Positions 10,482-22,189 of a stretch of 64,000 nt of DNA are shown piece after piece. Each line of letters starts with the position of its first letter. The first letter of the stretch is position 1. The stretch comes from Agarophyton chilense (Eukaryota > Rhodophyta > Florideophyceae > Gracilariales > Gracilariaceae). A model generated the notes under the pieces. That model ran no database searches. It worked only from the letters and a program-made list of their open reading frames with translations, and had not been told where the DNA came from. The stretch is taken from the NCBI GenBank assembly GCA_030374765.1, contig JARGXX010000105.1:186001-250000 (forward strand), written 5' to 3'. The translations under genes were made by a program, and so were the position numbers.

Positions 10482-12344
10482 GTGTGGCCAATGCCGAGGA
10501 AACCGCCTAGCATGGAGCCTCCCGCAACACGCAGCCGTTCCCGCCAAAGCGGTGATGCCAGGGGCACTGATGTTCCACAGGCCCTGGCTCCAACACCCCA
10601 TTCCCGGGAGATACCGGTCACCGGCACTGAAGACCCGCAGCCCGATTCCGAGTTAACGACCGTCGCAACGGTGGTTTCTCCGCCTCTGCGGTTGGTCAAC
10701 CAAGCTCGGATTGTACGCTTGGAAGAGCAGCTCCGCTCCCTGCGGGCTGCTCACAATACCCTCTCGAGGGAGTTCACCTCTTTACGAGGAAGCCTCGCTA
10801 ACCCCCCTCCAAGTGAGTTAGCCGAGGATATCCGCGTATTGCGGTCGGACGTCAATACACTACTCGAGTGCTTTGGCGCTCCCTCTTCCTTCGCAGAAGG
10901 TATGGAGAATCGCTTCGAGCGTCTCTGAAGCCGACTTGAGTCGGTGGAGAGGACGTTAACCTCGCCCGCGAACGCGGCTAGATCGGTTGTCTCTCATTGA
11001 GAGACCCAGTCGCGGAACCGGAAGAGCCGGAAGAACCGGGATTCTAACCGTAAGCACGGACACCCGTCCGACTCATCATCTGAGTCGGACGGTAAACCGA
11101 GTGACTCGGAGAGTTCCGATTCGTCGGTGAGCGATGACCCACAGGATCGTTATGGGCGCTCTTCCCGCTCAAAACGGTCCTCTGCCACCTACGGGGCCAT
11201 CCGGTCGCGCCCCAAGGGTCGGCGACATTCGGACCTCAAACCCTTGAAGCCCACCAACCCTCTGTACAGGACACTCCTGTCCTACCGGTATTACCGGCTA
11301 GAAGATTCCTCTTTAGGTTGGACACCGCGTGACACGGGTAAAGTGAAAGACTGCATCAAGCGGATGCAGCTTTCACTTCGTAACCAGTCGTTTACTGGGG
11401 ATGATCCAATTCTGGTCTTGGATTTCCTACACCGCTTTGTAGCGGAAGCCGATATACTCGGAATGAACGAAGGACAAGCCTACGTGGCGCTACCCTACTT
11501 TCTAAGGGGTGTCACTGAAGATCAGTTTTTGTCGGTTCGGGGCTCGTCGCGAGCCTCCGAAGGAGGTGTGACCTGCTGGCCCGAGGCCGTGCAGTACCTC
11601 CTGCGTTCCTACGCAACCAACTCCGCGATACAAGCGGCGATACTCGCTTTGCGGGACACTCGACAACGCTCCGGCGAGCCCGAGACCGATTACTCGGTAC
11701 GCCTGAGTAAGGCTTTTTACCGTTGTGGTAATGTATACCCCGCTGGGGAACGCTGTACGATGTTCATTGATGGCTTGGATCCAGCCATCAAGACTCTTGT
11801 CGCCCGTTACAGGGAACAAGAGCCGAAGGTGACCTACCTTGAACTCGTACAGTTTGCCCGCGCAGAGGGAGATGCACTACGTGCACGCAATCCGGGAACC
11901 CGGTCGAAGGCCGCTAAGGCATTGCTGCTTGAGTCGGACTCTTCTTCACCGTCATTTGCGACGGATGGCATCCCCAAACAGGGTTATGAAAATATGAATG
12001 TCATCCATCACGATGGTTTATCTATTCCGACAACGGAATTACCGTCTACGACGGATGGCTCGGTTGACTCAACCGCAAGGGACACGGAGAACGGGCAGGT
12101 CTTTTATCTTAATGACCGCCGCACTCCGGCCCCCCGTATGCCGTACTCGAACGGAATGACACGAAGTCAGCGCCCTGGATGGGTTGGAAACCGGGAACCC
12201 GGAAGATACACCGATGCTCGGAATGCCGTACCGCGGAACGCGGGAGTGACGTTGGTGTACCACTTGTGCTACGAGCACGGGCACACCTCCCCGCAATGCC
12301 TTTTATCGCTACGCGATATGGCGCGAGTGGTGGATAATTACTAA
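10482..12344 (+). mobile_element. gag region of element A
   Basis: The 405-codon frame at 11127-12344 holds the capsid-like core (KDCIKRMQLSLRNQSFTGDD near its start, PEAVQYLLRSYATNS further on) and a Cys/His piece near its end (VYHLCYEHGHTSPQC). A coiled-coil-like N-terminal part lies in 10482-10928. Gypsy fragments B and C carry related cores (KRMQQTITDNFSGSDP in B; DGLDLSIKSLVARYREK in C), which fixes the assignment as gag. Confidence 0.75.
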
Positions 12345-12637
12345 GCCCTCTCCCCGCAGGAGAAGGGCTCCGTGCCACTCACGTCATATCTCCGCGCGAA
12401 GACGGACTTCCCCAACGCATTGGCTCACACTCCGAATTCTCGGTACAAACCGGCTCAGCCGGCACGCGCCGCACCAGCGCCAAACCACGCTGGTGGATCT
12501 CAACCCGCTCTTGCGGTAGCTACCGTGCAACGGAATCATGCACTCGTTGCCGAGGAAGTCGGGCCTTCGCCCGACCAGGACCCTGTACAGGGAAAAGAAT
12601 AGAGGGAGTCTCCCCTTCGGGAGAGGCGTTCTCAGAG

Positions 12638-13363
12638 TTGAGGCTGACGACGCCCGAGGCGCCAATGCCTCGCTCCCCGGTGAAAATCCTGGCAAGGAAG
12701 GACACCGCAGACGCGGACTCGGAACACCTCGGTGTTTGGCGTCGACCGTGGATACAGATTAGAAATAACCGGATTCCGGATAGAGTCTTGGTAATGGCCA
12801 AGCGTAACTACAAGGTTTACGCTGACCTTGGTCTGCACACGCAGTTTATGGTGAGATATCTCACTGTCCTGGATACAGGTGCTGGGCCAAAATTTATTGT
12901 GGAATCGGTGTTACCCCCGCCATTGCGGTCACTCATCCGTTCTGAAACGGTACCCGACGTCTCAGACGCCAATAACAACCCGTTGAAAACGGTTGGTGTG
13001 ATCGACCTAGTCGTCAGGCTAGGGCGGATGGTGGTTAAACTAACTTTTATTGTGTGCCGCTCTCTGGCCGCGCCAGTTATACTGGGATGTGACTACTGCG
13101 ACAGGTTTGTCGACGCCATCCGCCCACGCCTTAAGCAGGTAGAACTTGAGGACGGATCGACCGTCCCCATTGTTCGTCAAACGCTGAAGCGGGCATCGAG
13201 GAAACACGTTCCTCTACCTGCTGCGCAGGAACCCACACCGGCGAACCGGGATTCTACGAAGCTACGTGTCAACGAGTCGATTTGCATTCCGCCAAAGTCC
13301 CACTCTTGGGTGCGTGTCACTTCTCGTCAGCACGGTACTCGAATCGTTCGACCGATACCATAA
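12638..13363 (+). mobile_element. Protease region of element A
   Basis: The aspartic protease motif LTVLDTGAGPKFIV lies near 12865 and the flap-distal motif VILGCDYCDRFVD near 13080. The same pair occurs in element C (LTILDTGAGPNFI; VVMGFDYCDKFVE) and in B (AILDTGAGPNLV; AILGTSFIDRYI). Only a fragment of reverse transcriptase can be recognised after it. Confidence 0.75.
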
Positions 13364-15039
13364 CTGTCGAACAGGCATCAACTCGCTTACGCGGATGGAA
13401 TGGTTCACATTGAGCCCGACAAATCGTTTTGTGTATGTGTGTCCAACTCTGGAGAGAAACACCAGTATCTGGTTAGGAACCAAGTCATTGGAAGAGTTGC
13501 TCCTCACCACATGTCTATCTTTACCCTTCAAGGGGATCGTACCGGTTCAACCGGAATGGGTCATTCTGAGGAGGGAGATAATCTCGTCAGAGGTCCCCAG
13601 TCTACGCTGAACTTATCCACACTGCCGTGTGTGTCGCCACCAGCAGTACTGGTTAAGTTATCCAATGGTTCTTGGATTGTTGTCATCGACTACCGTCGGT
13701 TCTGCACGACTGACGTCGGAAAGATACCACCTGAGTTGGTGAATTTCAAAGCCCAGCCATTGCTGGATGGGCTACCGAATTGTTCGGATCATGACAGTTG
13801 CTGGAACTCGTGGCTTTCAGTAATGCCTTCCGCTGTTCAGCGTTCGATGGCCTGCATACGCCCAAGGCGCAGAGAAAAGCCATTTAACAGAACTCTAGAT
13901 GCTTCAGCCCCTCGCAACGAGGATAGTTCTCAGAACCCCTCGCATATTGTGGAAGTTCCCGTTTCTACGGTAGAGCTAATCTATCCCATCCAGATGGTTG
14001 CTTTACCCGCCAATAAGCGATTCCCGCTCTACAATCCACCCGTGGGACTCTCTGATATACCGATTCAATCGGACGCTGACCTGAATGGCCTTTCTTCTCT
14101 CACGCCACTGCGCGGTGTCTATCCCCGCCAGTTGGGCGCTTCTCCCATTCTCTATGTCGCTCCCTCTAAGGAGGGGTAGGGGACCCGCTCAATCGCGGAA
14201 GCATCGCCGTCGCAACGGAAGTTTAACCGGACACCCCGGGCAAGGCCCCCGAGCGGGCAACCGGCATCGTCGCCGGACGCCAATCCGCTCCCGCAGGACG
14301 CGGCGGTCAACCCGACCGCCACGCAACCCCGCAAGGGGGACCAAGGCGCTCGAAGACCCGAAGCCGGGAAGCGAGACCCTACGGACGCTCCGCACCGCGT
14401 GGAAGCAACTGAGGGCTCCCCGCACATTCGCGGTCGCACACCGAGCGTTTCGGTCGATACCGGTACTCCGGCGGGCGCGGCGCAAGCAGGTCTAGCAAGC
14501 CACTTCGTTGAGAACGGTACGAACCCCATGGGAGAAAAGGGGCGCGACGACAAGTCGAAAACCGCCTCCCTTGCCGAACAATCGAAGCCAACCGTCCGCG
14601 ACGGTCCGACCACCCGTCCTCAAGGTCACGTGACCCGGTGGGAGATCGGACCAATGGGCACCCAGCATCCCGGTCATTGGCTGACAGCCACCCCGCGGAG
14701 GCGGATCGCCGGGACGGTGAACCACTCACCGCCCACGGCGCACCGCACAGCGGAAACTGCCCACCAATGGGAACGCCGCATACCGCCAATCAAGCGGAGG
14801 CCTCCGGTGAACCGTCACCAAGACGGAAGGACCCCCGCAAACTCGCGGTAAGAGCGGACTTCAGGGAAGCCCCTACCGCCCAGCGGAAACACAACCCGGC
14901 CCGGCCGGCAACTTCCGCGAAGCGGTACGGCAGCCCCGGCAACCCGGCAACAACCGCAGAGCAGAATGACAAACCGGGTGACCCGGAACAGGCGACGACG
15001 CGCCCAGCACCACGCGGCGCTGAGCCTCGGGTCACCACC

Positions 15040-15230
15040 ACCCGGCAAGGCCGGCCAGTTTACGTGCAGGAGTACGTCCTCGACCGGATCGTCCGACATA
15101 GCTACGATGAGCACGGGGTGCTCCAGTACCGGACCCGCTGGTACGGATACGGGCCGGAGTGGGACACCCCGGAGCCCATCGAGCACCTCCCGCGCTCCGC
15201 GGTAATGCGATACCACCGCCTTGCGGGGAC
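15040..15230 (+). mobile_element. Chromodomain of element A
   Basis: The block beginning VLDRIVRHSYDEHG and continuing LQYRTRWYGYGPEWDTPEP and then IEHLPRSAVMRYHR is a typical chromovirus chromodomain: an Ile/Val-rich first strand, the RWxGxGPExDTxEP core and a C-terminal helix. In chromoviruses this domain sits at the integrase C-terminus and directs insertion to marked chromatin. Confidence 0.8.
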
Positions 15231-15603
15231 CGCACTCCCAGCCACGCTGGTAAACGCCCAAGAGGGATAAACCGTGAACACGGAATGGAATGGCTGATGG
15301 CGCCACGCGCCATCTCCGTCCATGCCCCAACGCGGGGAAGGAAGCAACCGCTCACGCTATCCCAACGTCGTTGGTGGTCGTGGCAGTTACCTGGTCCGCG
15401 CGCGAAGCGCCCACCGTTAAACACGGAACTCCCAGATAGGCTGGTTTCCTGCAACGCCGGAACCCCGGTTGAAGGCGAGTACCCTGGAAAGAAAGAAGTG
15501 GACTTGGGAAAGGGCGTCGGAAAGGCGACTCTCTTCTTTTTATTTCTCACTACTGGCAAGAGCGCCCTAGTGGCGCCGCCCTACATTCTACTGGAAGCTC
15601 CGG

Positions 15604-16452
15604 TCATTCCTCCGCACGAGGTGGACCCCCGCCCAGGCGGTTAGCTAAGGCATCCCGCATGGCGGCCACATCACCCGAGATCTCGGAAGGGCGAAGCTTC
15701 ACCTCCCGAAGGAAGCGCGCGATGACCTCGCCCCGCTCCGCGCCAGCGGCAGTTGCGGGCGGGCCCGCCACCGATGGAGTCGGATAGGAATCCGTTCGCA
15801 CGGCATCAGCAGCCCCGAATGGAGCCGCACCACCGTATTCAACGGACTCCTCACCGGCCTCGCCGGACTCGTCATCCTCCGTCCGAGCGTCACCCGGATC
15901 CTCCGGATCGTTGTCGACCATCGGGTCACCATCCGTATAGCCGAGGTAATAGTCGCTGGAGTCGACATACCCTCGCGGGTGGTCGGCCGGGACTTCACGC
16001 GGCGCATGCCGGTTGGCTTCCGCTTCCTCGCGGCTGATCTCGTGGTACTCCCAGGGGTCGAAGTAGACGAAATCCCCCGCTAGCGCGGTATTCCTCTCGA
16101 ATCCGGGGCCAGACCCGCGACGCGGTTGAATGCGTTGGGAGTTCTCCAGCGGGACCTCATCCCACTGGACCCCCTCCACAAAGTCGAGGAGGCCCAGCAT
16201 CTCTTCTTCGTTCGCCTCGCCCCCAAGGGGGATGCGCTTGTCCAAACGGCGGATCGCAGCCCGCACACGCGGTGGCACGTACCACAATCGGTAATGGTCG
16301 TACGCCTCAGCGAGGATAAAAGCCGCAGTGCGGACGGCCCATTCGCTTACCACGACGGACCACCACCCCGACTGGGGATCGTTCAAGAACGACGACCCTA
16401 CATAGGTGAAGACTGGGGGCAGCTCAATGAAGCAACCCCAGCACGTCTCCAA
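15604..16452 (-). CDS. Antisense frame 1 of element A
   Basis: A 282-codon frame runs against the element's sense strand, between chromodomain and 3' LTR. It is clearly related to the frame at 31022-31903 of element C: FIELPPVFTYVGSSFLND against PVELPSTISYIGSALDND, AEAYDHYRLWYVPP against WDAYDTFRVCYISP, and AGDFVYFDPWEYHEIS against AGDFVCYDPWTHQLIT. The C-terminal half is acidic. No known domain is recognised and function is unknown. Antisense frames are known from plant Tat/Ogre-type gypsy elements, but I see no specific similarity to those. Confidence 0.75.
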   Translation of the reverse strand: METCWGCFIELPPVFTYVGSSFLNDPQSGWWSVVVSEWAVRTAAFILAEAYDHYRLWYVPPRVRAAIRRLDKRIPLGGEANEEEMLGLLDFVEGVQWDEVPLENSQRIQPRRGSGPGFERNTALAGDFVYFDPWEYHEISREEAEANRHAPREVPADHPRGYVDSSDYYLGYTDGDPMVDNDPEDPGDARTEDDESGEAGEESVEYGGAAPFGAADAVRTDSYPTPSVAGPPATAAGAERGEVIARFLREVKLRPSEISGDVAAMRDALANRLGGGPPRAEE

Positions 16453-16692
16453 GGAGGACCACCAGTCTGGGAGACTGACGTACCGACCACGTCGGTGAGC
16501 AGGCGCGATGCGCTCAATCTCCGTGTTCTGGTACGGTACGAAATACCCGGTCCGGGCCCGCCAACGCCGCTCATCGCGGATGAAGTTCTGAAGAAAGTTC
16601 GAGCGCGACTGCCGCGGTTGGTAGCGGAACTCTGCCCGAAGAATCGGTCGTCCCCATCAAAGGGCTTCTTTCCGAGCGATCGGTGTGCCCCT

Positions 16693-17256
16693 CTAAGCGA
16701 GGGTTTCCAATCCGTTAAGACGGTCACAGTACGACATTTCCCCGCGAGTGCGGTAAAGGTGGACGTCGAATTTGACCTCTGGTGGTATCTGGAACTCGAA
16801 AGGCGCCCGATGGTGCCTGAGATAAGCGATCCGCACAAGTGCGGCCTGAGCCTCCGCAGAGGATTCACCGCGTCGGCGGAGTATGTGGTGTACCGGGATG
16901 GCGATACGATTACGCCAATCCCAGGACATGGTCACCACGCCGGGCAGGTCGCCCGGGAGCATCTCCGAATTATCGGTGTAGGATTGGATCAAATCCACGT
17001 TGCGGACAGCCAATGGGTGAAACCAAGGCGCATACCGCAACATCGCGGAGCCATGGCGAGTTCTCGGATTTGCACCCACAAGGGCGTCGTAGGTCGGCCA
17101 CTGTGGTGGGTCCGCCTGTCCGCGAAAGCGGGCGCCAATACGGCGGTCTTCGTACGCGAGGTTGGTAACATCCCCAGGGTGGGGCGCGGACCGGAAGCCG
17201 GTGGAACCGCCAAGGGCGGGAGCCGCGGATGTGTTATGACGGTCAGGGTTGGACAT
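16693..17256 (-). CDS. Antisense frame 2 of element A
   Basis: A 187-codon antisense frame lies upstream (in its own direction) of the 15604-16452 frame. Its second half matches the frame 31925-32836 of element C: APWFHPLAVRNVDLIQSY against APWFDPVAIRDDALIQQY, and DWRNRIAIPVHHILRR against DWASHIALPDNAIARY. A long sense-strand frame overlaps here too, but the similarity to C is on the minus strand. Confidence 0.72.
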   Translation of the reverse strand: MSNPDRHNTSAAPALGGSTGFRSAPHPGDVTNLAYEDRRIGARFRGQADPPQWPTYDALVGANPRTRHGSAMLRYAPWFHPLAVRNVDLIQSYTDNSEMLPGDLPGVVTMSWDWRNRIAIPVHHILRRRGESSAEAQAALVRIAYLRHHRAPFEFQIPPEVKFDVHLYRTRGEMSYCDRLNGLETLA

Positions 17257-17622
17257 GGTGCGTGTTGGTGTGCTGTGGTTGGAATCGGATGCGAAGAGCT
17301 GGCGTGGGATCCTTTGTGAAGGTGTTTTGGTTTCTGGAGACCCTGTGTCGGACGCGCTCTAATCATGACTAGCTGCCATGCCGACTTCCTCTTCGAGGTG
17401 TTCGCCCTGTCTTAAGGGGGGGGATATGAAGAGCAACGTCCTCCAGGGAGGTTTTTGGGGACTTAAGTTTTTTCCGGAGCCTCCGGCGTGCAACCTCGTT
17501 ATGAGTAGGAGTAATCCGTTTTCACGGCGATGGCCGGAACGCCGGTGATGCACCGGCGGGACCGGGTGCCATACACGTGGCCGCAGCGCCCGCGCGACAC
17601 GTGGCCGCCAGATTGGCCTATT

Positions 17623-18290
17623 TGTTAGACGGACATTTAGCTATTTAGGATAGACTTTATTTATTCTATTCTACGGTGACTACAGTACTTAGGCCGCCGG
17701 CCTCGCAGCCGCCGGTCCAGTAAAGTCTCCCCAACAAGGTTGATCTTCGTCTTCCAGATCTTGACTCTGGGTCGAACCGCCTGCGCGGATATACAACTCC
17801 TTACGGAGGGATTTCCCGTGGTGCACGGCTTCCCAACCCCCTTGGACGTTCAAGCAGCCTTCGTGTGTTGGGTATCTATTCTCACTTTCGTGGCTCCGCC
17901 CGTGTATACGGTTTGCTACACCCGGCAGTGCCGGCTATTCCCGAGTCCCCTCTTGCGACTCGTGGTCAACCTCGCCCTCTTGCCTCCGTTCCCATTTTCC
18001 TTCCCTTTTCCTCCCCTTCATTGGGCAATTCCCGCTCTTGCGGCTCAAACTGACACCTGTCGTGCTCGCCACTCTCGTGGGTTTTGCCTCCTCAGAAGAT
18101 CCGCAAGCACCGCTTCGGCGGATATTCTCGGCTTCTTTCAGCCTCCCTGCGCCCGTCGCGACGGTTCGGCTCCGGCTTACACCCGGCATTGCGCGCCGAT
18201 CCCTGGGAGGGCTCTACCGCGCCGGTTACCTCGTGAGAGGAAGATCAGGACGTCTTCGTAGGTTTTCCCCCTTGGGGGCATTGTCCTACA
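17623..18290 (+). repeat. 3' LTR of element A (668 bp)
   Basis: Same length and ends as 9700-10367, about 97% identical by eye. The sequence directly after it is gag-like text of fragment B and not unique DNA. Confidence 0.93.
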
Positions 18291-20900
18291 GAAACCCCCT
18301 ACCGAACCCCCAGGAGCGGCGGAATTATCCGCCTCTCGCCGGGAATACCATCAGGAAAACCCCATGGTGGGACGATCTAGGAGCAGAAGGGAAGCTCCGC
18401 GTCCAGATGAGAGACAGGTTGCTCATCAGGAGAATACAAGGGAGTAACAAGAAAGTAGCAGAAGAGAAGCTCGGCGTCTAGAAGAGAAACTACTGGCCCC
18501 ACCCGACGGATTATACGAGGTACAGAGACCTCAGAGCTCCATCCGATCTGATAGAGAGATCGATCCTTTAGGCCCCTATTCCGCTGGAAAGAAAAGAAGT
18601 AACTGCAGGAGAAAGAAGAACCGAAGGAGTAAAAGAAGAGGCCATTCGGACACGAGTGGTTCAGAATCGGCCTCGACCGAAACGACCGACTCGGAATTAG
18701 AGGCCTCAGACCATTGACAATCACAAACTAACTTTTCCTTAAGGTTCTAGACTAGCGGAATTACCGACTGGCTGACAGGTCCGCGAAATATTTTGGTTCG
18801 ATGGCTCGCAGAGTCGCCAAATGGGCCAAACGGATGCAACAAACCATTACGGATAATTTCTCGGGTTCCGATCCCATTGCTGTCCTTTTGTTTCTCAGTT
18901 TGTTCCGTACGGCCTGCGATCAGAACGGTGTCCACGAGGGCGCCGCTCTGTACCTTTTCCAATTCTTCCTTACAGGACAGGCGCGTGACTGAGTGGTTTC
19001 GAAGATATCTGGCACAATTGACCTCGTGGATGCTCAAGACCGTGAGCTCCTCAGGTCATACCCTCAGGTTGTTCATTACCTCTTGGAAACTTACGCCACG
19101 GATGACGTTATAATGGATGCCCACCATGAAGTAATATCCTTTAGGCAGAGCTCCAACATGAACGATCGTCTTCCGCAGACGACCTATGATAGAGGGCTTT
19201 CTGATGTGGAAACGTGTTCTCCGAAGGACGCCTTAAACGTCACTTCATCACGGGATTGCTCCCTGCCATTCGGTCACATGTGCGCAATTGCCACACGGAA
19301 AACCCGCAATACTCCTTCCGAAGGCTCGTTACCAACGCAGAGGTTTTTGGAAAAACCTACAGGACCTCCAGGCGCAACGCTGATGTAACCAGAGGACACG
19401 CAACTCCGTTGCGTAAACCCAACCAAGCCCATTTGGTTAGCTCCACGGAGTCGGACTTGGATTCATCACTCCATTAAGCCGATTCCGGAGAAGTCCTCGC
19501 ATTTAATTTCAGTGCTCTTCCGTCCAGGCCCCAATCCTATACCTCCCAAGGAACTACAACGACCATTGGACCACCCACACAGAATTATTCTCCATTTCCG
19601 CACCGCAAGGACGTTTTTGTTCGCTCCCTAAGGGCTTGCTTCCTCTGCCTTTCAGTGACCCAACTTTGTGACTGTACGAGGTACCTGCCTGAGGACGTAC
19701 GTAAAAACCTATTAGCTCTAAGGGAAGAGAATTACCTGGCGCTGAGATCCGAAGGAATGTTTAACAGGGAACAGCAACAAACCAGAGGAACCACTGGGAG
19801 CTCACGCTACACCACGCCTCCGGATACTCCGATCAAAGCCCCACAGCTCCACGCCATTGTAGATAGTACGGACGATCCCGTGGAAGAATCCTATCCTCAG
19901 GAAGAAACGGAAACCCCATCGCAAAACTCCTAGAGGGACGACTCGAGGTAATTCCTCCCTCTTTAAACCCCTGCCTCAACCAATTGGACGTTCATGAGCC
20001 AAAAAGCTCCTCACCTCCCAATAAGAACCACCCACAATGGACCACTCAGGATTAACCACAATTGGAATACAGTAACGACCCCGTCTGTATCCTCAGTAAA
20101 GAGACCTATAAAGTTCGAGTAACCGTAGAACTTCGTTCCAACAACTCTGGAGTGACCACAGCTATATTGGACACAGGCGCTGGTCCCAACTTGGTCCATC
20201 CTAGGCTGCTCTCACTGGGGTGGCAAGATTTCGTTCAGGCAAGGAAGACCCCAAGGATTACCGATGCATCACGTAGGCCAATAAACATTAAAGGGATAGT
20301 ACCACTTCATCTCCAGTTAGGACAATTCAAAGTCCACACGTGGTTCCTTTTATGTCCTATCTTGGGCGCTGAAGCAATCCTAGGGACCTCCTTTATCGAT
20401 CGATACATCAAGGCCATTTATCCAGGCCTTAGGAAAGTCGCATTCTACCGCGCACCTTCCATCTCCATAACTAATTCCGCCCCAGGGCCAGAAGCTATAA
20501 CTGCAAACGAGCGTTTGTCTGTGAAAACACGAAGTCCAATAAGGTTCGCCTGTCAAAAGCCATAACGATACCCCCGATGACCGAGGTCGCTGTATCGGTC
20601 CATTCCCAGTCCTCAGGTCTCGTAACGATTCAGAACCATCCGAAAACGGTTCTGAAGCACCTTACCTTGATGGCCAATGGAGTAATGGACATCCACCCCA
20701 AAAGCTTTTTGGTCACAATCAGCCACTTCCGAGATAAACCCGTGCGGTTACCTAAAAGTACAGTGATTGATATCACTCTACCGGCGCCCGTGGCCAATAT
20801 TGAGGCCAAAAGTGGTGCCCCATCGGTTGAGGTATCCTTTAGCTCCACAATGGTGCTGAGATCCGCGACGTGATGCTTGAAGGCCTGGTACATCCCGGCT
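18291..20900 (+). mobile_element. Ty3/gypsy fragment B
   Basis: The gag core KRMQQTITDNFSGSDP (~18830) and PQVVHYLLETYATDD (~19060) match those of element A at protein level, and the protease motif AILDTGAGPNLV lies at ~20160. It is less GC-rich than A and clearly a different lineage. No LTR or primer site of its own is seen at the left edge, and RT is not recognisable. It is heavily broken and old. Confidence 0.75.
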
Positions 20901-22189
20901 TGTAACCGATTTCAGAAGGCAACCGCTTGGTTGATAGCTGCGATATAGTCCGCGTGACGAGTAATGAGATGCTCCAAGAGTGCGGATCGGGACGGTTGAG
21001 ACGAGAGACGCAAACATGCTGGATTTTCCTGAGCGCACCATTAATTGCAGGAGCTGTAACAGGCTCAAAACCGCCAGAAGTGGTAGAATTCACCATGAGG
21101 GACTGCGCAGGTCCAGCAGAAGAAGCAGGAACCGAACGGGGAACGTGGATAGAAGAAAGGCCAGCGGAACCAACAGTTGCGGCGGTAGCGGAGACGGGGG
21201 TAATACGTTGCGGAGTCTCTACCTAGTAAGAAAACGGTTGAGGGGACCCACCAATAGGATTCTCGTTTTGTAATACCTGGTTCACCTCACTGGGAATAGC
21301 TAGCTTTTCGAATTCCTAAGGTTCCCAACATTGGCCATCATTCCACGAATGCGACAGAACCACCTCTATGTAAGTCTCCAGCTGAGCAACTGTCCAATTT
21401 GTACCAAAGAGAAGAGAGAGGAGACGAACGAAAGCGACGACACCAAGAGGGTAATGTGCGACGAAGGAAGGAGAAACGGAAAAGACACCAACGAGGTATG
21501 ACGAACGTCTGGCACGGAACACACACGAAACCTGCGACGGAGAACGCGACAAAAACCAATTGGTACATGAACTCACGGCCAGCATTGGCAACCCTTGAGA
21601 GAAGCGGAATTGCGAAGCCGTTACGAACGACAACGAGGGATGAACCTTGAGCACAACGACGGTGATCAAAACCGTTCGGATCACCCCGCGGCATTACCCA
21701 ACGATATTGTGCATCCTGCACTGGCTACTGCTGCACTATAATCTACCGCACTGGCGAACGCACTAAGATACAACCACAAGGCGTGGCTTTCGCTAGGAGG
21801 GGGATCTGTAGTCTAATGAGTTACACCGATGAGGTAATGATGCTACGTGTTGGACCTGGATTGTTGCCGGCATGCGCTGTGTACTACAGTGGATTAATTA
21901 GCAATTAGTATAGCTTTTCGATAACTTAGCATTAGATAGATAAGATTAAGTATATAGGGAGGCGCACATACGTGGTAACGTGGCAAGGAGCGCCACCGTA
22001 GGTCGGGTGGCCGGTGAGATATATTTCTTACCAAACATGGCCACTGCGGTCACTATTGTGAAGTTATGCACCTACTAGACTAATTTTACCCTTTTTGTTT
22101 CTACAGTCGGCCATAAAGGCAAGTCGAATGTCCTTTTGGTGTTCCGGATCCGCGTGCGCTGTGCATCACCTTCTACCAACGTTATCCCA
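20901..22189. other. Unassigned repeat-like DNA
   Basis: Between gypsy fragment B and Copia fragment E. Minus-strand frames (20778-21096, 21316-21721) occupy the place where antisense frames lie in A and C, but I could not show protein similarity. AT-rich text at 21890-21960 could be LTR remnant. Confidence 0.4.

Larger units (their letters stand above)
9700..18290 (+). mobile_element. Ty3/gypsy chromovirus-type LTR element A
   Basis: Two LTRs of 668 bp bound an 8.6-kb element. Recognisable parts in order: primer binding site, gag, protease, a short piece of reverse transcriptase, chromodomain, then two antisense frames before the 3' LTR. The central RT, RNase H and integrase domains are not recognisable, so it looks like a non-autonomous derivative. 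It is broken, with numerous breaks. The LTRs differ at roughly 20 sites by eye (about 3%), suggesting moderate age. I see no matching target duplication, and the 3' LTR abuts another gypsy fragment, which points to recombination after insertion. Confidence 0.85.

Noticed and set aside
16126-17319. 397-codon sense frame opposite the antisense frames of element A
   Set aside because: Element C keeps similarity on the minus strand only; the sense frame is a by-product of GC-rich DNA.
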